This document shows, one piece after another, positions 31,413 through 40,979 of a stretch of 64,000 nucleotides of DNA (positions within the stretch are counted from its first letter, which is position 1; every line of letters starts with the position of its first letter). The position numbers and the translations under genes were made by a program. The notes beneath the pieces were generated by a model. That model saw only the letters and a program-made list of their open reading frames with translations, ran no database searches and had not been told where the DNA came from. Origin of the DNA: Methanoregulaceae archaeon (GTDB lineage Archaea > Halobacteriota > Methanomicrobia > Methanomicrobiales > Methanospirillaceae); NCBI GenBank assembly GCA_015660885.1, contig JACTUB010000001.1, positions 248,001 through 312,000 on the forward strand, written 5' to 3'.

Positions 31413-33371
31413 ATGACCGATGAACCAAAACCCCAGCTGATCCGGGAGCGTCTTGATGTCTGCGAGCTTGACAGGGCGAGAATGTCACTCCTGAACCCGG
31501 TATTAATCGAACAAAAGAAGAATGAGCGTACAATAGATGAAAATGCCAAACCAGTCCTTGAGCTGACGATTAGGGAGGGTATCGAAACCGTCTGGGACCG
31601 GTACGAGATGCAGCAGCCTTCATGCAAATATTGCCTCACCGGAATATCCTGTTCACGCTGTGCCATGGGGCCCTGCCGGATCATCCCTCCCAACCGTGTC
31701 CGAGGGGTATGCGGTGCAGACGCAGACCTGATGGTTTCCCGGAACCTTCTTGACATGATCGCCACCGGTGCAGCAGCACATTCAGACCATGGCCGTGACA
31801 TTGCCGAGACGCTGTACTTGCTTGGTACCGGTAAAACCAAAGACTATGAAATTACCGATAAAGAAAAACTCAGGAGAATTTGCATAGAATATGATATAAA
31901 CCCTGACGGTAAGAAAACTGAGCAGCTCGCCGCTGAACTTGGCGGGGCTATGCTCGACGAGTACGGCATGAGAAAGAATAGTCTCCAGTTCCTCAACCGT
32001 GTCCCGAAGGCAACCCGGGAGATTTGGGGTAGGTTGGGCATTACCCCGCGAGGCATTGACCGTGAAGTGGTGGATTCAATGCATCGCGTTCAGATGGGGG
32101 TCGGTGCTGATTATGTAAATATCCTGCTCCAGGGGTTACGAACTTCGCTTTCGGATGGCTGGGGGGGATCGATGATCGGCACTGAGGTTTCGGATATCCT
32201 GTTTGGCACTCCTACGATCACCAGCTCGAAGATGAATCTCGCAGTCATGAAAGGAGACCACGTAAACATCTCGGTGCATGGCCATAACCCGATGCTCTCT
32301 GAGGTTATTGTGAAGGCGGTAGCTGACCCGGAGCTGAAAGCACTCGCGCAAAAATATGGTGCAAAAGGGATCAATCTGGTCGGGTTGTGCTGCACCGGCA
32401 GCGAACTGCTGATGAGAAAAGGTGTCCCGATGACCGGTAACCATCTCAACCAGGAACTTATCATTGCAACCGGTGCTCTTGAGGCAATGGTAGTGGACTA
32501 CCAGTGCATTTTCCCTTCACTTCCCCGGACTGCAAGCTGTTACCATACCCTGGTTATATCAACAAGTTCGAAAGCCACCATACCAGGCTCTTACTTCTTC
32601 GACTTCCATGCCGAAGACGCCTACCTCACCGCAAAGGCGATAGTGCGGATGGCCGTGGAAAATTTCAAGAACAGGAATCCACAGCGAGTCCTGATCCCGG
32701 GAGAACCTGTACCGGTAATGTCGGGATTCTCCAATGAAGCTATCAAGAACGCACTCGGGGGTTCATTTAAACCGCTGATCGACCTGATCGCAGCCGGCAA
32801 GATCCGGGGAGCGGTAGGAATTGTCGGGTGCAATAACCCGCACGTGAAACATGATTTCGGGCACATAATGCTGACAAAAGAACTGATCAGGAAAAATATT
32901 CTCTGTGTTGAGACGGGCTGTGCTGCAATTGCATCAGGAAAAGCCGGGCTTCTCCAGCCTGAAGCTGCGTCACTCGCGGGTGATGATCTCCGGGTGGTAT
33001 GTGAGTCTCTCAAGATCCCCCCGGTGCTCCACATGGGCTCGTGCGTTGACAACTCCCGTATTCTCGCGCTTGCAGCGGAACTCGGTAACACCCTCAACGT
33101 CCCGATTCACAAATTACCCATTGCAGGAGCTGCTCCGGAATGGTATTCACAAAAGGCGGTCTCTATAGGGGCATACTTTGTTGCATCCGGCATCTATACG
33201 GTGCTCGGTGTGATGCCCCATATCTCCGGCAGCCCACCGGTAGTATCGTTGCTCACCGTAGGACTGAAAGGTGCTGTTAACGCGAGCTTCTCTGTTGAAC
33301 CGGACCCGGTCAAAGCGTCTGTACTTATTTCGGACCATATCGAACGCAAACGGACTGAGCTTGGGATATAA
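31413..33371 (+). CDS. cooS: Anaerobic Ni-Fe carbon monoxide dehydrogenase catalytic subunit (CooS-type)
   Basis: CKYCLTGISCSRCAMGPCRI, HSDHGRDIAETL, LVGLCCTGSELLMRKGVPMTGNHLNQEL, ETGCAAIASGKAGLL. Confidence 0.95.
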   Translation: MTDEPKPQLIRERLDVCELDRARMSLLNPVLIEQKKNERTIDENAKPVLELTIREGIETVWDRYEMQQPSCKYCLTGISCSRCAMGPCRIIPPNRVRGVCGADADLMVSRNLLDMIATGAAAHSDHGRDIAETLYLLGTGKTKDYEITDKEKLRRICIEYDINPDGKKTEQLAAELGGAMLDEYGMRKNSLQFLNRVPKATREIWGRLGITPRGIDREVVDSMHRVQMGVGADYVNILLQGLRTSLSDGWGGSMIGTEVSDILFGTPTITSSKMNLAVMKGDHVNISVHGHNPMLSEVIVKAVADPELKALAQKYGAKGINLVGLCCTGSELLMRKGVPMTGNHLNQELIIATGALEAMVVDYQCIFPSLPRTASCYHTLVISTSSKATIPGSYFFDFHAEDAYLTAKAIVRMAVENFKNRNPQRVLIPGEPVPVMSGFSNEAIKNALGGSFKPLIDLIAAGKIRGAVGIVGCNNPHVKHDFGHIMLTKELIRKNILCVETGCAAIASGKAGLLQPEAASLAGDDLRVVCESLKIPPVLHMGSCVDNSRILALAAELGNTLNVPIHKLPIAGAAPEWYSQKAVSIGAYFVASGIYTVLGVMPHISGSPPVVSLLTVGLKGAVNASFSVEPDPVKASVLISDHIERKRTELGI

Positions 33372-33373
33372 GT

Positions 33374-34243
33374 GTGTACCCGATCACAGGCCATGCTGTA
33401 TCAGAAGGAAATAAACCTCTCTCCCGTCTGAGCAGGACGGGGGTCCGGATAGTAATTACCGGTAAGGGTGGGGTCGGTAAAACCACTATTACTGCACTCC
33501 TGGCTCACCTGTTTGCACAGGAAGGATTCCGGGTCCTGGCTGTCGATGGTGATCCCCAGCAAAACCTTGCGGTGACTATGGGTATTCTGCCTCAGGATGC
33601 AGCGAGGATTGTGCCGGTCTCGCAGAGTACTGAGTACTTGCGGGAAAAAACCGGTGCCGGCTCAGGTGTATCCCCGGGCGGGCTCATAACCCTCAATCCC
33701 GATGTCAGTGATGTCATCGATCGGTTCTCGGTCAGGGTTGCCAAAAATCTCCGTCTTATCGTAATGGGGGGCGTCAGCCAGGCTGGCTGCGGTTGTCTCT
33801 GCCCTGAGTATATGCTCCTTGCTGCTATTTTCCGTCACATGAGGCTTCTTCCTGATGAGGTGATCCTTCTTGACACCCCCGCGGGCATGGAGCATTTCGG
33901 CAGGGCTGTCGCAGACGGTTTTTCATGCGCACTGGTTGTAGCTGACCCGTCCTATAATGCGCTTTCCGTCGCCAAGGAATCGACGGGACTTGCTCAGCAG
34001 CTTGGGATCAAAGATATTATTCTGGCAATCAACAGGGTCGGTAATCTGGCAGATGTTGACAAAATACCTGAGAGGGTGGGCGGGTTTACGGGATTTTCCC
34101 GAATGATGTTCTTACCTTTTGATTCTGAAATTATTCATCTCGAACCTGCAGTCAATCGGCTCCTTTCAACCGATTCGGAGTTTATCAGGGAAGTCAGGAC
34201 TCTTGCGGAAACAATCACTGAGCAGCTTGATATTCGATCATGA
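33374..34243 (+). CDS. cooC: CooC-like nickel-insertion ATPase
   Basis: VITGKGGVGKTTITALLAHLFAQEGFRVLAVDGDPQQNLA; CGCLCPEYMLLAAIFRHM; LLDTPAGMEHFGRAVA; GTG start 2 nt after cooS. Confidence 0.9.
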   Translation: MYPITGHAVSEGNKPLSRLSRTGVRIVITGKGGVGKTTITALLAHLFAQEGFRVLAVDGDPQQNLAVTMGILPQDAARIVPVSQSTEYLREKTGAGSGVSPGGLITLNPDVSDVIDRFSVRVAKNLRLIVMGGVSQAGCGCLCPEYMLLAAIFRHMRLLPDEVILLDTPAGMEHFGRAVADGFSCALVVADPSYNALSVAKESTGLAQQLGIKDIILAINRVGNLADVDKIPERVGGFTGFSRMMFLPFDSEIIHLEPAVNRLLSTDSEFIREVRTLAETITEQLDIRS

Positions 34244-34342
34244 TTGGTGGAAAAATGGTGGGAAAAAACAGAATTCATATCCGCAAAAGTTGTCACTTCC
34301 CAACCTCTCATTATATTTCTTTTTACACCAACCATTTATCTC

Positions 34343-35551
34343 ATGAAACCAGCGAAACCCGGCACGAGCACATCATCAGTGACACATGCCCGAAAAGGTC
34401 TTTTTTCTACCCATTCGTCCCGGGCAGATCATTTCACCGAATCGACAATCCGGGAGATGACCCGGCTTTCCCTGATGTACGATGCAATTAATCTTGCACA
34501 AGGATTTCCTGATTTTTCCTGTCCGGTTGAACTCAAGGCCGCCGCATGCAATGCGGTGAATGACGACTTCAACCAGTATGCCATCACCTGGGGAGCACAG
34601 GATCTTCGCGAGGCACTTGCGAGGAAGGTGAAAAAATATAATAAGATGACCTTTAATCCGGATACAGAAATAACAGTCACGTGCGGGTCAACTGAAGCGA
34701 TGATGGCATCTATGCTCGCCGTTATCCAGCCTGGTGATGAAGTAGTTGTTCCTGAACCATTCTACGAGAATTATGGCCCGGATGCGCAGATCTCCGGAGC
34801 AGTACCCCGGTTTGTGCCACTTCTGGATGATTTCTCTATTGATGAAGAGGCATGGAAATCGGCATTTACCAATAAAACCAGGGCCATCATACTCAACAGT
34901 CCCAATAACCCCACAGGTAAGGTATTTTCAAAAAAAGAACTCATGTTCATCGCTGAACTCTGTAGCGATTATAACGTTATTGCAATTACCGATGAGATTT
35001 ATGAACATATCCTCTATGACGGGAAGAAACACATTTCCCTCGGATCACTTGACGGGATGCAGGACCGGACCATTACCATCGGGAGTTTCTCCAAGACCTA
35101 TAGCGTAACCGGATGGCGTGTGGGGTATGCACTGTCGGATGCTCCTATAACAGAACGGATCCGCAAGATCCACGACTTTTTAACAGTCGGATCTCCAGCT
35201 CCTTTGCAGCATGCCTGCATTGCTGCACTTATGCTACCGGAAACCTATTATCAGGAGCTGGCAACCATGTACGACCGGAAAAGAAAGATACTCTTTAAGG
35301 GGCTCAGGCAGGCCGGGTTCAGCTGCCAGTTACCCGAAGGGGCTTACTATATCTTCACTGATATTTCCGAATTTGGTATGACGGATAGTGATTTCGCACG
35401 CTTCCTTGTTAAGAAGACTGGTGTCGCCGCAGTTCCCGGCAGCTCATTCTATCATAACGGTGGACAGACCAGAATCCGTTTTACGTTCTCCAAGAAAGAT
35501 GAGACGCTGATGGAGGCGTGCCAGCGCCTTGGACATCTGAATCTTCCATAA
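34343..35551 (+). CDS. PLP-dependent class I/II aminotransferase
   Basis: INLAQGFPDFSCPVELK...ILNSPNNPTGKVFSKKEL...ITDEIYEHILYDGKKH...SFSKTYSVTGWRVGYAL. Confidence 0.93.
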   Translation: MKPAKPGTSTSSVTHARKGLFSTHSSRADHFTESTIREMTRLSLMYDAINLAQGFPDFSCPVELKAAACNAVNDDFNQYAITWGAQDLREALARKVKKYNKMTFNPDTEITVTCGSTEAMMASMLAVIQPGDEVVVPEPFYENYGPDAQISGAVPRFVPLLDDFSIDEEAWKSAFTNKTRAIILNSPNNPTGKVFSKKELMFIAELCSDYNVIAITDEIYEHILYDGKKHISLGSLDGMQDRTITIGSFSKTYSVTGWRVGYALSDAPITERIRKIHDFLTVGSPAPLQHACIAALMLPETYYQELATMYDRKRKILFKGLRQAGFSCQLPEGAYYIFTDISEFGMTDSDFARFLVKKTGVAAVPGSSFYHNGGQTRIRFTFSKKDETLMEACQRLGHLNLP

Positions 35552-35565
35552 ATTCACGCGACATG

Positions 35566-35590
35566 AAATAAAAAAGGTACTTTTTTATTT
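35566..35590. terminator. Bidirectional intrinsic-type hairpin with A/T tracts between convergent genes
   Basis: Perfect inverted repeat AAATAAAAAAG-GTA-CTTTTTTATTT; lies between stop codons of the convergent aminotransferase and CMD genes. Confidence 0.6.
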
Positions 35591-35890
35591 CTCAAAATGT
35601 TTCACTGCTTCCGGCAGGCAACGCACAACACCACAGATACCGGACACTGTCAGGGTCATAAGAATGGCATCAACCATTTCTTCCTTCGTTGCTCCCGCGG
35701 CCTTTGACATAGGCACATGTGGTTTTACTGCCATATCGTCACCCATCGAAGCTTTCATGGCAGTATATACCAGCTGTTTAGTTTTCGCGTCAAGTCCCTT
35801 CGACGCAACAAGGGACATGATCAGGCCATTGAATGCCCGGGCAACTTCAGGCGCTTCTTTCTGGAACAGTTCCATCGGGTTGGTCTCCAT
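35585..35890 (-). CDS. Carboxymuconolactone decarboxylase family protein
   Basis: VARAFNGLIMSLVASKGLDAKTKQLVYTAMKASMGDDMAVKPHVPMSKAAGATKEEMVDAILMTLTVSGI. Confidence 0.88.
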   Translation of the reverse strand: METNPMELFQKEAPEVARAFNGLIMSLVASKGLDAKTKQLVYTAMKASMGDDMAVKPHVPMSKAAGATKEEMVDAILMTLTVSGICGVVRCLPEAVKHFEK

Positions 35891-36041
35891 AGTACATCCT
35901 CGATTAACAGTTGATTATGGAATTATTAACCCGCGTTCTGCAAATTATATTAAACGGATTCAATGTCAGATTTGCCAGAGCATAACCATCGAACAATTAC
36001 TGGCGAAAGATTAAACATCTCAGAATTATTTATTCACCGCT

Positions 36042-36410
36042 ATGCACACAGCGGCAATCATTTCCGTGATCGTCTTGTGCACACTAATAACAGCGGGGTG
36101 CATCCAGCTCCCGGGCATGCACATTCTCACCAACACCCCGGATCCTGTCGTCGGCCAGTGGATAGGTGGCGAACTGCCTGCAACTGACCGGCATATAATC
36201 TTTTATGAGAACAAGACATTTTTTTCCACGGATTTTTTTTTAAATCGCGGGGAAACAACGGATAGCGGGAACTGGACAAAGAAAGATACCAATCTCTATG
36301 TAACGCAATCAGTCACCGGTGAAATAACCTACTGGGTATACGATTCTTTTGATGATTCGGTATATATGAGCAGAATACCCCAGATGAAATACCACCGGTA
36401 TAAAGGGTAA
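36042..36410 (+). CDS. Small putative lipoprotein
   Basis: Signal IISVIVLCTLITAGCIQLPG with lipobox-like AGC; remaining domain ~100 aa. Confidence 0.65.
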   Translation: MHTAAIISVIVLCTLITAGCIQLPGMHILTNTPDPVVGQWIGGELPATDRHIIFYENKTFFSTDFFLNRGETTDSGNWTKKDTNLYVTQSVTGEITYWVYDSFDDSVYMSRIPQMKYHRYKG

Positions 36411-36431
36411 CCTCCCTTCTTTCGGGAGTAA

Positions 36432-36854
36432 TCATGGCGATTTGCCCGAGCCATGCTGGTGCTCGCCCTGCACCCAGCGATCGCCATTCCTGCGAAGTTC
36501 TTTTTTCCAGATGGGGACTCCTTTTTTGATATTTTCGATGATGAACCGCGAACCCTCATACGCTTCCTTCCGGTGCCCTGCTCCGACAATAATAATCAGG
36601 ATATTCTCACCGACGGCAAGGCGCCCGATGCGGTGGATAATATCGACGGAAAAAAGATCAAATTGTTTTTTTGCCTCAGTTGCAATGCGTTCCAGCTCTT
36701 TTGTGGCAACTTCCTCATAGGCTTCGAGCTCCATCTCGCGGATGTCATCATCGCGAACAATCCCGTCAAAGACAACAATCGCCCCTGTACCCCGCTGCTT
36801 AGCATCATTGATCATCTTACCGATATCGACGTCCTCTTTCTGGATAGTGATCAT
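36432..36854 (-). CDS. moaE: Molybdopterin synthase catalytic subunit
   Basis: GTGAIVVFDGIVRDDDIREMELEAYEEVATKELERIATEA...HRIGRLAVGENILIIIVGAGHRKEAYEGSRFIIENIKKGVPIWKKE. Confidence 0.95.
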   Translation of the reverse strand: MITIQKEDVDIGKMINDAKQRGTGAIVVFDGIVRDDDIREMELEAYEEVATKELERIATEAKKQFDLFSVDIIHRIGRLAVGENILIIIVGAGHRKEAYEGSRFIIENIKKGVPIWKKELRRNGDRWVQGEHQHGSGKSP

Positions 36855-36873
36855 TCTTCACCTGCTATGAAAT

Positions 36874-37155
36874 TCAGCCACCCGCAACTGGCGGAAAGAC
36901 TGCAACGTCATCACCATCAGCAACAATATTCATTGCAGCATCTGCTATGTCTATCCGTTTGGCGTTCCGCATCAGGATTACATACTCGCGGAAGTGTCCG
37001 TGTTCATCGAAGATGGCATTGTGACCTTCAACATTCTTTTGTGTGACCTGTTTTATCAGATCGGGGAGAGTCGTCCGCTCCCCAACCTCGACAATAACGT
37101 CTGCTCCGAGGAGTTCCCTGAATCTGGCAAAAAAACGCACCTTGACTTTCATCAT
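36874..37155 (-). CDS. MoaD/ThiS-family ubiquitin-like sulfur carrier
   Basis: KVKVRFFARFRELLGADVIVEVGERTTLPDLI...ADGDDVAVFPPVAGG* with C-terminal GG. Confidence 0.93.
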   Translation of the reverse strand: MMKVKVRFFARFRELLGADVIVEVGERTTLPDLIKQVTQKNVEGHNAIFDEHGHFREYVILMRNAKRIDIADAAMNIVADGDDVAVFPPVAGG

Positions 37156-37898
37156 ATGTCCCCCGGTGTTTCGCAAAAAGAACCACATGCAGTGCAGCGG
37201 GGGTTTCTTTCCATGCAGATCTCGTCTGCATGCGCCTGTATTCCGTCCCAGATGAAAAGCCTGTTTGTTAAAAGTTCGCCCCTTTTCAAGAGATATTTCA
37301 ACACTTCAGTAGCCTGAACCATTCCTATTAAACCCGGAGTCACACCAACCACGGGAAACACTTCCTTTGGCGGGGCCTTCGGAAAAATGCAGGCAAGACA
37401 TGCGGTTTGCCCCGGTATAATCGTGGTCGCCTGACCGTAAAACCCACAAATAGCCCCGTGGAAAAGGGGAATTTTTTTCCTTATGGAAACATCGTTAAGA
37501 AGGTACCGGGTGGGATAATTATCCATCGCGTCAACGATCCCATCTGCCTTACCAACGAGATCTCCCGCATTTTTTTCTTCAATGGTGGTATCAATTACCC
37601 TGATCCTTATATCCGGATTGATCGCACAGAGTTTCTCTTCTGCGGACTCAGTTTTTTTTCGCCCGATATCGCGGTCATAGTGGAGGATCTGACGGTTAAG
37701 GTTTGACTGGTCCACCACATCCCTGTCAACAACTGTTAGAGTGCCAATACCGGCAACCGCAAGGTAGATTGAAACCGGTGAACCAAGCCCGCCCGCTCCG
37801 GCAATGAAAATATGTGCTTTTTTCAACCGCTCCTGCCCCTCGTCACCAAAGAGCATCATCTGCCGTTTGTATCGTTCGCGTTCGCGTTCTGAAAACAT
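37152..37898 (-). CDS. HesA/MoeB/ThiF family sulfur-carrier adenylyltransferase
   Basis: RYKRQMMLFGDEGQERLKKAHIFIAGAGGLGSPVSIYLAVAGIGTLTVVDRDVVDQSNLNRQILH; 4-nt overlap with MoaD. Confidence 0.95.
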   Translation of the reverse strand: MFSERERERYKRQMMLFGDEGQERLKKAHIFIAGAGGLGSPVSIYLAVAGIGTLTVVDRDVVDQSNLNRQILHYDRDIGRKKTESAEEKLCAINPDIRIRVIDTTIEEKNAGDLVGKADGIVDAMDNYPTRYLLNDVSIRKKIPLFHGAICGFYGQATTIIPGQTACLACIFPKAPPKEVFPVVGVTPGLIGMVQATEVLKYLLKRGELLTNRLFIWDGIQAHADEICMERNPRCTACGSFCETPGDI

Positions 37899-37937
37899 TG
37901 TTCTCCAAAAATCCCTTGTCTTTGTCCAAGTGTCCGC

Positions 37938-38372
37938 CTAATGGTCAGAGGTAGGATCTTCGCTGTGATCATGTGCATGGGGATTTTTCTCGACCCATAG
38001 TTCAAGCCCGTGTTTTTTCCGGTAATCATTGATCGCCTTGTGAATTCCTTCTTCCGCAAGCACGGAACAGTGCATCTTTATAGGAGGCAGGCCTTCGAGC
38101 GCTTCGGCAACTGCCTTGTTGGATACCTCCCAGGCCTCCTCGAGGGTTTTTCCCCTGACAAGTTCTGTTGCCATGCTGCTGGAGGCGATTGCCGCCCCGC
38201 AGCCAAAGGTTTTGAATTTGGCATCGGTAATGATATTGTTCTCGATTTTTAAGAATATCTTCATGATATCCCCACAGACCGGGTTCCCGACTTCCCCCAC
38301 ACCATCGGGGTTTTCAATCTCCCCTACATTGCGCGGGTTTTTGAAATGGTCCATGACCTTCTCACTGTACAT
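37938..38372 (-). CDS. IscU/NifU-type Fe-S scaffold protein
   Basis: MYSEKVMDHFKNPRNVGEIENPDGVGEVGNPVCGDIMKIFLK...FKTFGCGAAIASSSMATELVRGKTLEEA...HCSVLAEEGIHKAINDY. Confidence 0.96.
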   Translation of the reverse strand: MYSEKVMDHFKNPRNVGEIENPDGVGEVGNPVCGDIMKIFLKIENNIITDAKFKTFGCGAAIASSSMATELVRGKTLEEAWEVSNKAVAEALEGLPPIKMHCSVLAEEGIHKAINDYRKKHGLELWVEKNPHAHDHSEDPTSDH

Positions 38373-39561
38373 TGCAGCCTCCTTCCTTTCCGCTCTTTTG
38401 ATAAAGCGGGGACATTTCCCGCAGTTTTGTCACTACTTTTGGAAGAACTTCGAGCACAAAGTCCACATCCCCTTCCATGTTCGCATCACCCAGTGTCAGC
38501 CGGAGCGAGCCATGCGATATTTCTACAGGGAGACCAGTCGCGAGTAACACATGCGATGGTTCAAGGGATCCGGATGTACAGGCACTTCCTGTAGATGCAC
38601 AGATCCCCTCATCATCAAGCCAGAGCAGCATCGATTCTCCTTCGATGAACTCAAAGCTCACATTAACGTTGCCCGGCAGCCGCTTCTCCGGGTGCCCGTT
38701 CAGCCGTGCGTTGGGAATTTTTTCCAGCATGCCTTTGATGAGCCGGTCCCGCATCGAACGGATCTTTGCATTGTGCCCCGGAATATCCGCAGTCGCCATC
38801 TCGATTGCCTTGCCAAGACCCACAATGCCTGCGATATTCTCCGTCCCTGCACGCCGCCGGCGCTCCTGACCACCACCGTGAATGAGGTTATCGATCCGCA
38901 CCCCTTTTTTGACGTAGAGTGCCCCGGTACCCTTAGGACCATAGAACTTGTGGGCTGAAAGCGAGAGCAGGTCAATGTTCTGTGCTTTCACATCGATAGG
39001 AATACAACCAATCACCTGCACAGCATCAGTATGGAAGTACACCTTATGTTTCCGGGCGATTGCTCCGAGTTCCACGATAGGCTCTATTGTCCCGATCTCA
39101 TTGTTTGCATACATAATCGAGATCAGGATTGTCTTCTCAGTGATCGCCTTTTCCAGAACCAATGGATCCACTAGCCCGTACTGGTCAACCGGGAGATAGG
39201 TGACTTCAAAACCCTCCTTCTCAAGGAACTGGCAGGTGTGAAGCACGGCATGGTGCTCGATCTGCGTTGTGATAAGGTGATTGCCGCGCTTCCGGTTCGC
39301 CAGCGCAACACCTTTGATCGCCCAGTTGTCCGACTCGCTCCCACCCGAGGTAAAATAAATTTCATCAGGGTCGGCACCAAGCGCCTTTGCTGTCTGTACC
39401 CGAGCCATATCGATTGCTTTCTTCGAGTCACGGGCGATGCCGTATATGGAGGAGGGATTGCCAAAATGTTCCGTGAAGTAAGGTATCATCGCTTCCAAAA
39501 CTTCCTTTCGGGTGTAGGTTGTAGCAGAATGATCCATATAGATGGTTCGTTTCTCTCCCAT
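38362..39561 (-). CDS. Cysteine desulfurase (NifS/IscS family)
   Basis: IYMDHSATTYTRKEV...SGGSESDNWAIKG...SLSAHKFYGPKGTGALYVKKG...ASTGSACTSGSLEPSHVL. Confidence 0.96.
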   Translation of the reverse strand: MGEKRTIYMDHSATTYTRKEVLEAMIPYFTEHFGNPSSIYGIARDSKKAIDMARVQTAKALGADPDEIYFTSGGSESDNWAIKGVALANRKRGNHLITTQIEHHAVLHTCQFLEKEGFEVTYLPVDQYGLVDPLVLEKAITEKTILISIMYANNEIGTIEPIVELGAIARKHKVYFHTDAVQVIGCIPIDVKAQNIDLLSLSAHKFYGPKGTGALYVKKGVRIDNLIHGGGQERRRRAGTENIAGIVGLGKAIEMATADIPGHNAKIRSMRDRLIKGMLEKIPNARLNGHPEKRLPGNVNVSFEFIEGESMLLWLDDEGICASTGSACTSGSLEPSHVLLATGLPVEISHGSLRLTLGDANMEGDVDFVLEVLPKVVTKLREMSPLYQKSGKEGGCNVQ

Positions 39562-39736
39562 GATCTCTCCTTGGTATCTCATTGTTTGCTGATGGGGGAA
39601 TTATTCTTTCCTTTTGACAACTTATGTTTTGATAAAAAGTTGATTTTTTTGTAAACGATGTATATTCATTCCTACTGTTCTGGTTCTGACTCTTTCACGC
39701 TCAAAGACTGGCAGACTATATCAGGTGGCAGCATAA

Positions 39737-39752
39737 ATTCACAATTGTGAAT
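39737..39752. promoter_or_regulatory. Perfect 16-bp palindrome ATTCACAATTGTGAAT (putative operator)
   Basis: Self-complementary over all 16 nt, in the intergenic region between divergent nifS and HTH regulator. Confidence 0.75.
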
Positions 39753-39765
39753 GCAATGTATTATG

Positions 39766-39777
39766 TCACGATTGTGA
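39766..39777. promoter_or_regulatory. Second operator-like site TCACGATTGTGA
   Basis: One change from the TCACAATTGTGA core of the palindrome, 27 bp centre-to-centre; additional TTGTGA half-site at 39789-39794. Confidence 0.65.
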
Positions 39778-39798
39778 TAACTTAAACGTTGTGATTTG

Positions 39799-40131
39799 AT
39801 GGAATCCCCCTGCCAGAAAATTGTTTGGGATGTCCTGCCCGCTATCCGGGCGGCAATTGCCGTCGAGCTCGTCAAGTGCGGAGTATCGCAGGTTGAAGCA
39901 GCACGGATGCTCGAGATTGCACCCTCAGCGGTATCCCAGTACCTTTCGGGGAAACGCGGGTACCGGATAGAGTTTGAAAATGAAGTGAAAAAATCAATAG
40001 CACAACTGGCGCAGGATCTGATCAACAAGAAAAAGATCGACGTAATTGAGCGGATCTGCGGGATCTGCCGGCAACTGCGCGAGGGAGAAGGTGGTTGTGC
40101 CGGTCCTGCACCTGAACGGTGCGGCTCATAA
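39799..40131 (+). CDS. HTH transcriptional regulator with C-terminal cysteine cluster
   Basis: KCGVSQVEAARMLEIAPSAVSQYLSGKRG HTH; C-terminal CGICRQLREGEGGCAGPAPERC. Confidence 0.85.
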   Translation: MESPCQKIVWDVLPAIRAAIAVELVKCGVSQVEAARMLEIAPSAVSQYLSGKRGYRIEFENEVKKSIAQLAQDLINKKKIDVIERICGICRQLREGEGGCAGPAPERCGS

Positions 40132-40181
40132 TTTTTTGTTCCGCATCCCCACCGGTCTGTCCGACTAATTCTGGTGTCCCG

Positions 40182-40979
40182 ATGAATACCGCAGAAAAAA
40201 TGCAAACCCTCAAGGAGATAATCACGTCGAAAGGATCGATGCTCATCTCATTCTCCGGTGGGGTGGACAGCAGCCTTTTGGCCGTGCTCGCAAAAGAAGT
40301 TTTGGCCGGGAACTCCCGGTGTGTGCTGCTCGACAGTCCGGTTGTCCCCCGTATAGCGGTTGCAGAGGCACTGCAGATCGCAGAAGAATTCGGCCTTCGG
40401 CTGGAAATTATTCCCGTTCACGTCATGGATGATGAGCGTTTCCAGAAAAATCCTGCCGAGCGCTGTTACTGGTGCAAAAAAAAATCGGCCAAAGTGCTGA
40501 AAGGGCGAAAAGAGGCACTGCATTATGCCTGCATTGCTGATGGTATCAATGTCTCTGACGAAGGTGAACACCGGCCCGGTCTCATGGCAAGCACGGAAGA
40601 AGGGATTATCCACCCGTTCCTTGAGGCCGGTATAACCAAGGCGGACATACGGGAGATTGCACAGGCCTACGGGTTGCAGTTCTGGAATAAGCCTTCAGCC
40701 GCCTGTCTCTCATCCCGCATTCCCTACGGGGATGAGATCACCCATAAAAAACTGACCATGATCGAAGAGGCCGAAACATTCCTGAACACCAGAGGGTTCA
40801 ACCAGTGCCGGGTCAGGATGCACGGGGACATTGCCCGTATCGAAGTCATGGATGACGATATGCAGAAACTTCTCGACAATCGGGAGGATCTGGTAAAGAC
40901 GTTACGATCGATCGGGTTTTCTTATATTTCGCTGGATCTTACAGGATACCGGAGCGGGAGTATGGATGAGGTTCTATGA
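40182..40979 (+). CDS. LarE-like ATP-dependent sacrificial sulfur transferase
   Basis: MLISFSGGVDSSLLAVLAKEVL...RCYWCKKKSAKVLKG...KPSAACLSSRIPYGDEIT. Confidence 0.92.
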   Translation: MNTAEKMQTLKEIITSKGSMLISFSGGVDSSLLAVLAKEVLAGNSRCVLLDSPVVPRIAVAEALQIAEEFGLRLEIIPVHVMDDERFQKNPAERCYWCKKKSAKVLKGRKEALHYACIADGINVSDEGEHRPGLMASTEEGIIHPFLEAGITKADIREIAQAYGLQFWNKPSAACLSSRIPYGDEITHKKLTMIEEAETFLNTRGFNQCRVRMHGDIARIEVMDDDMQKLLDNREDLVKTLRSIGFSYISLDLTGYRSGSMDEVL

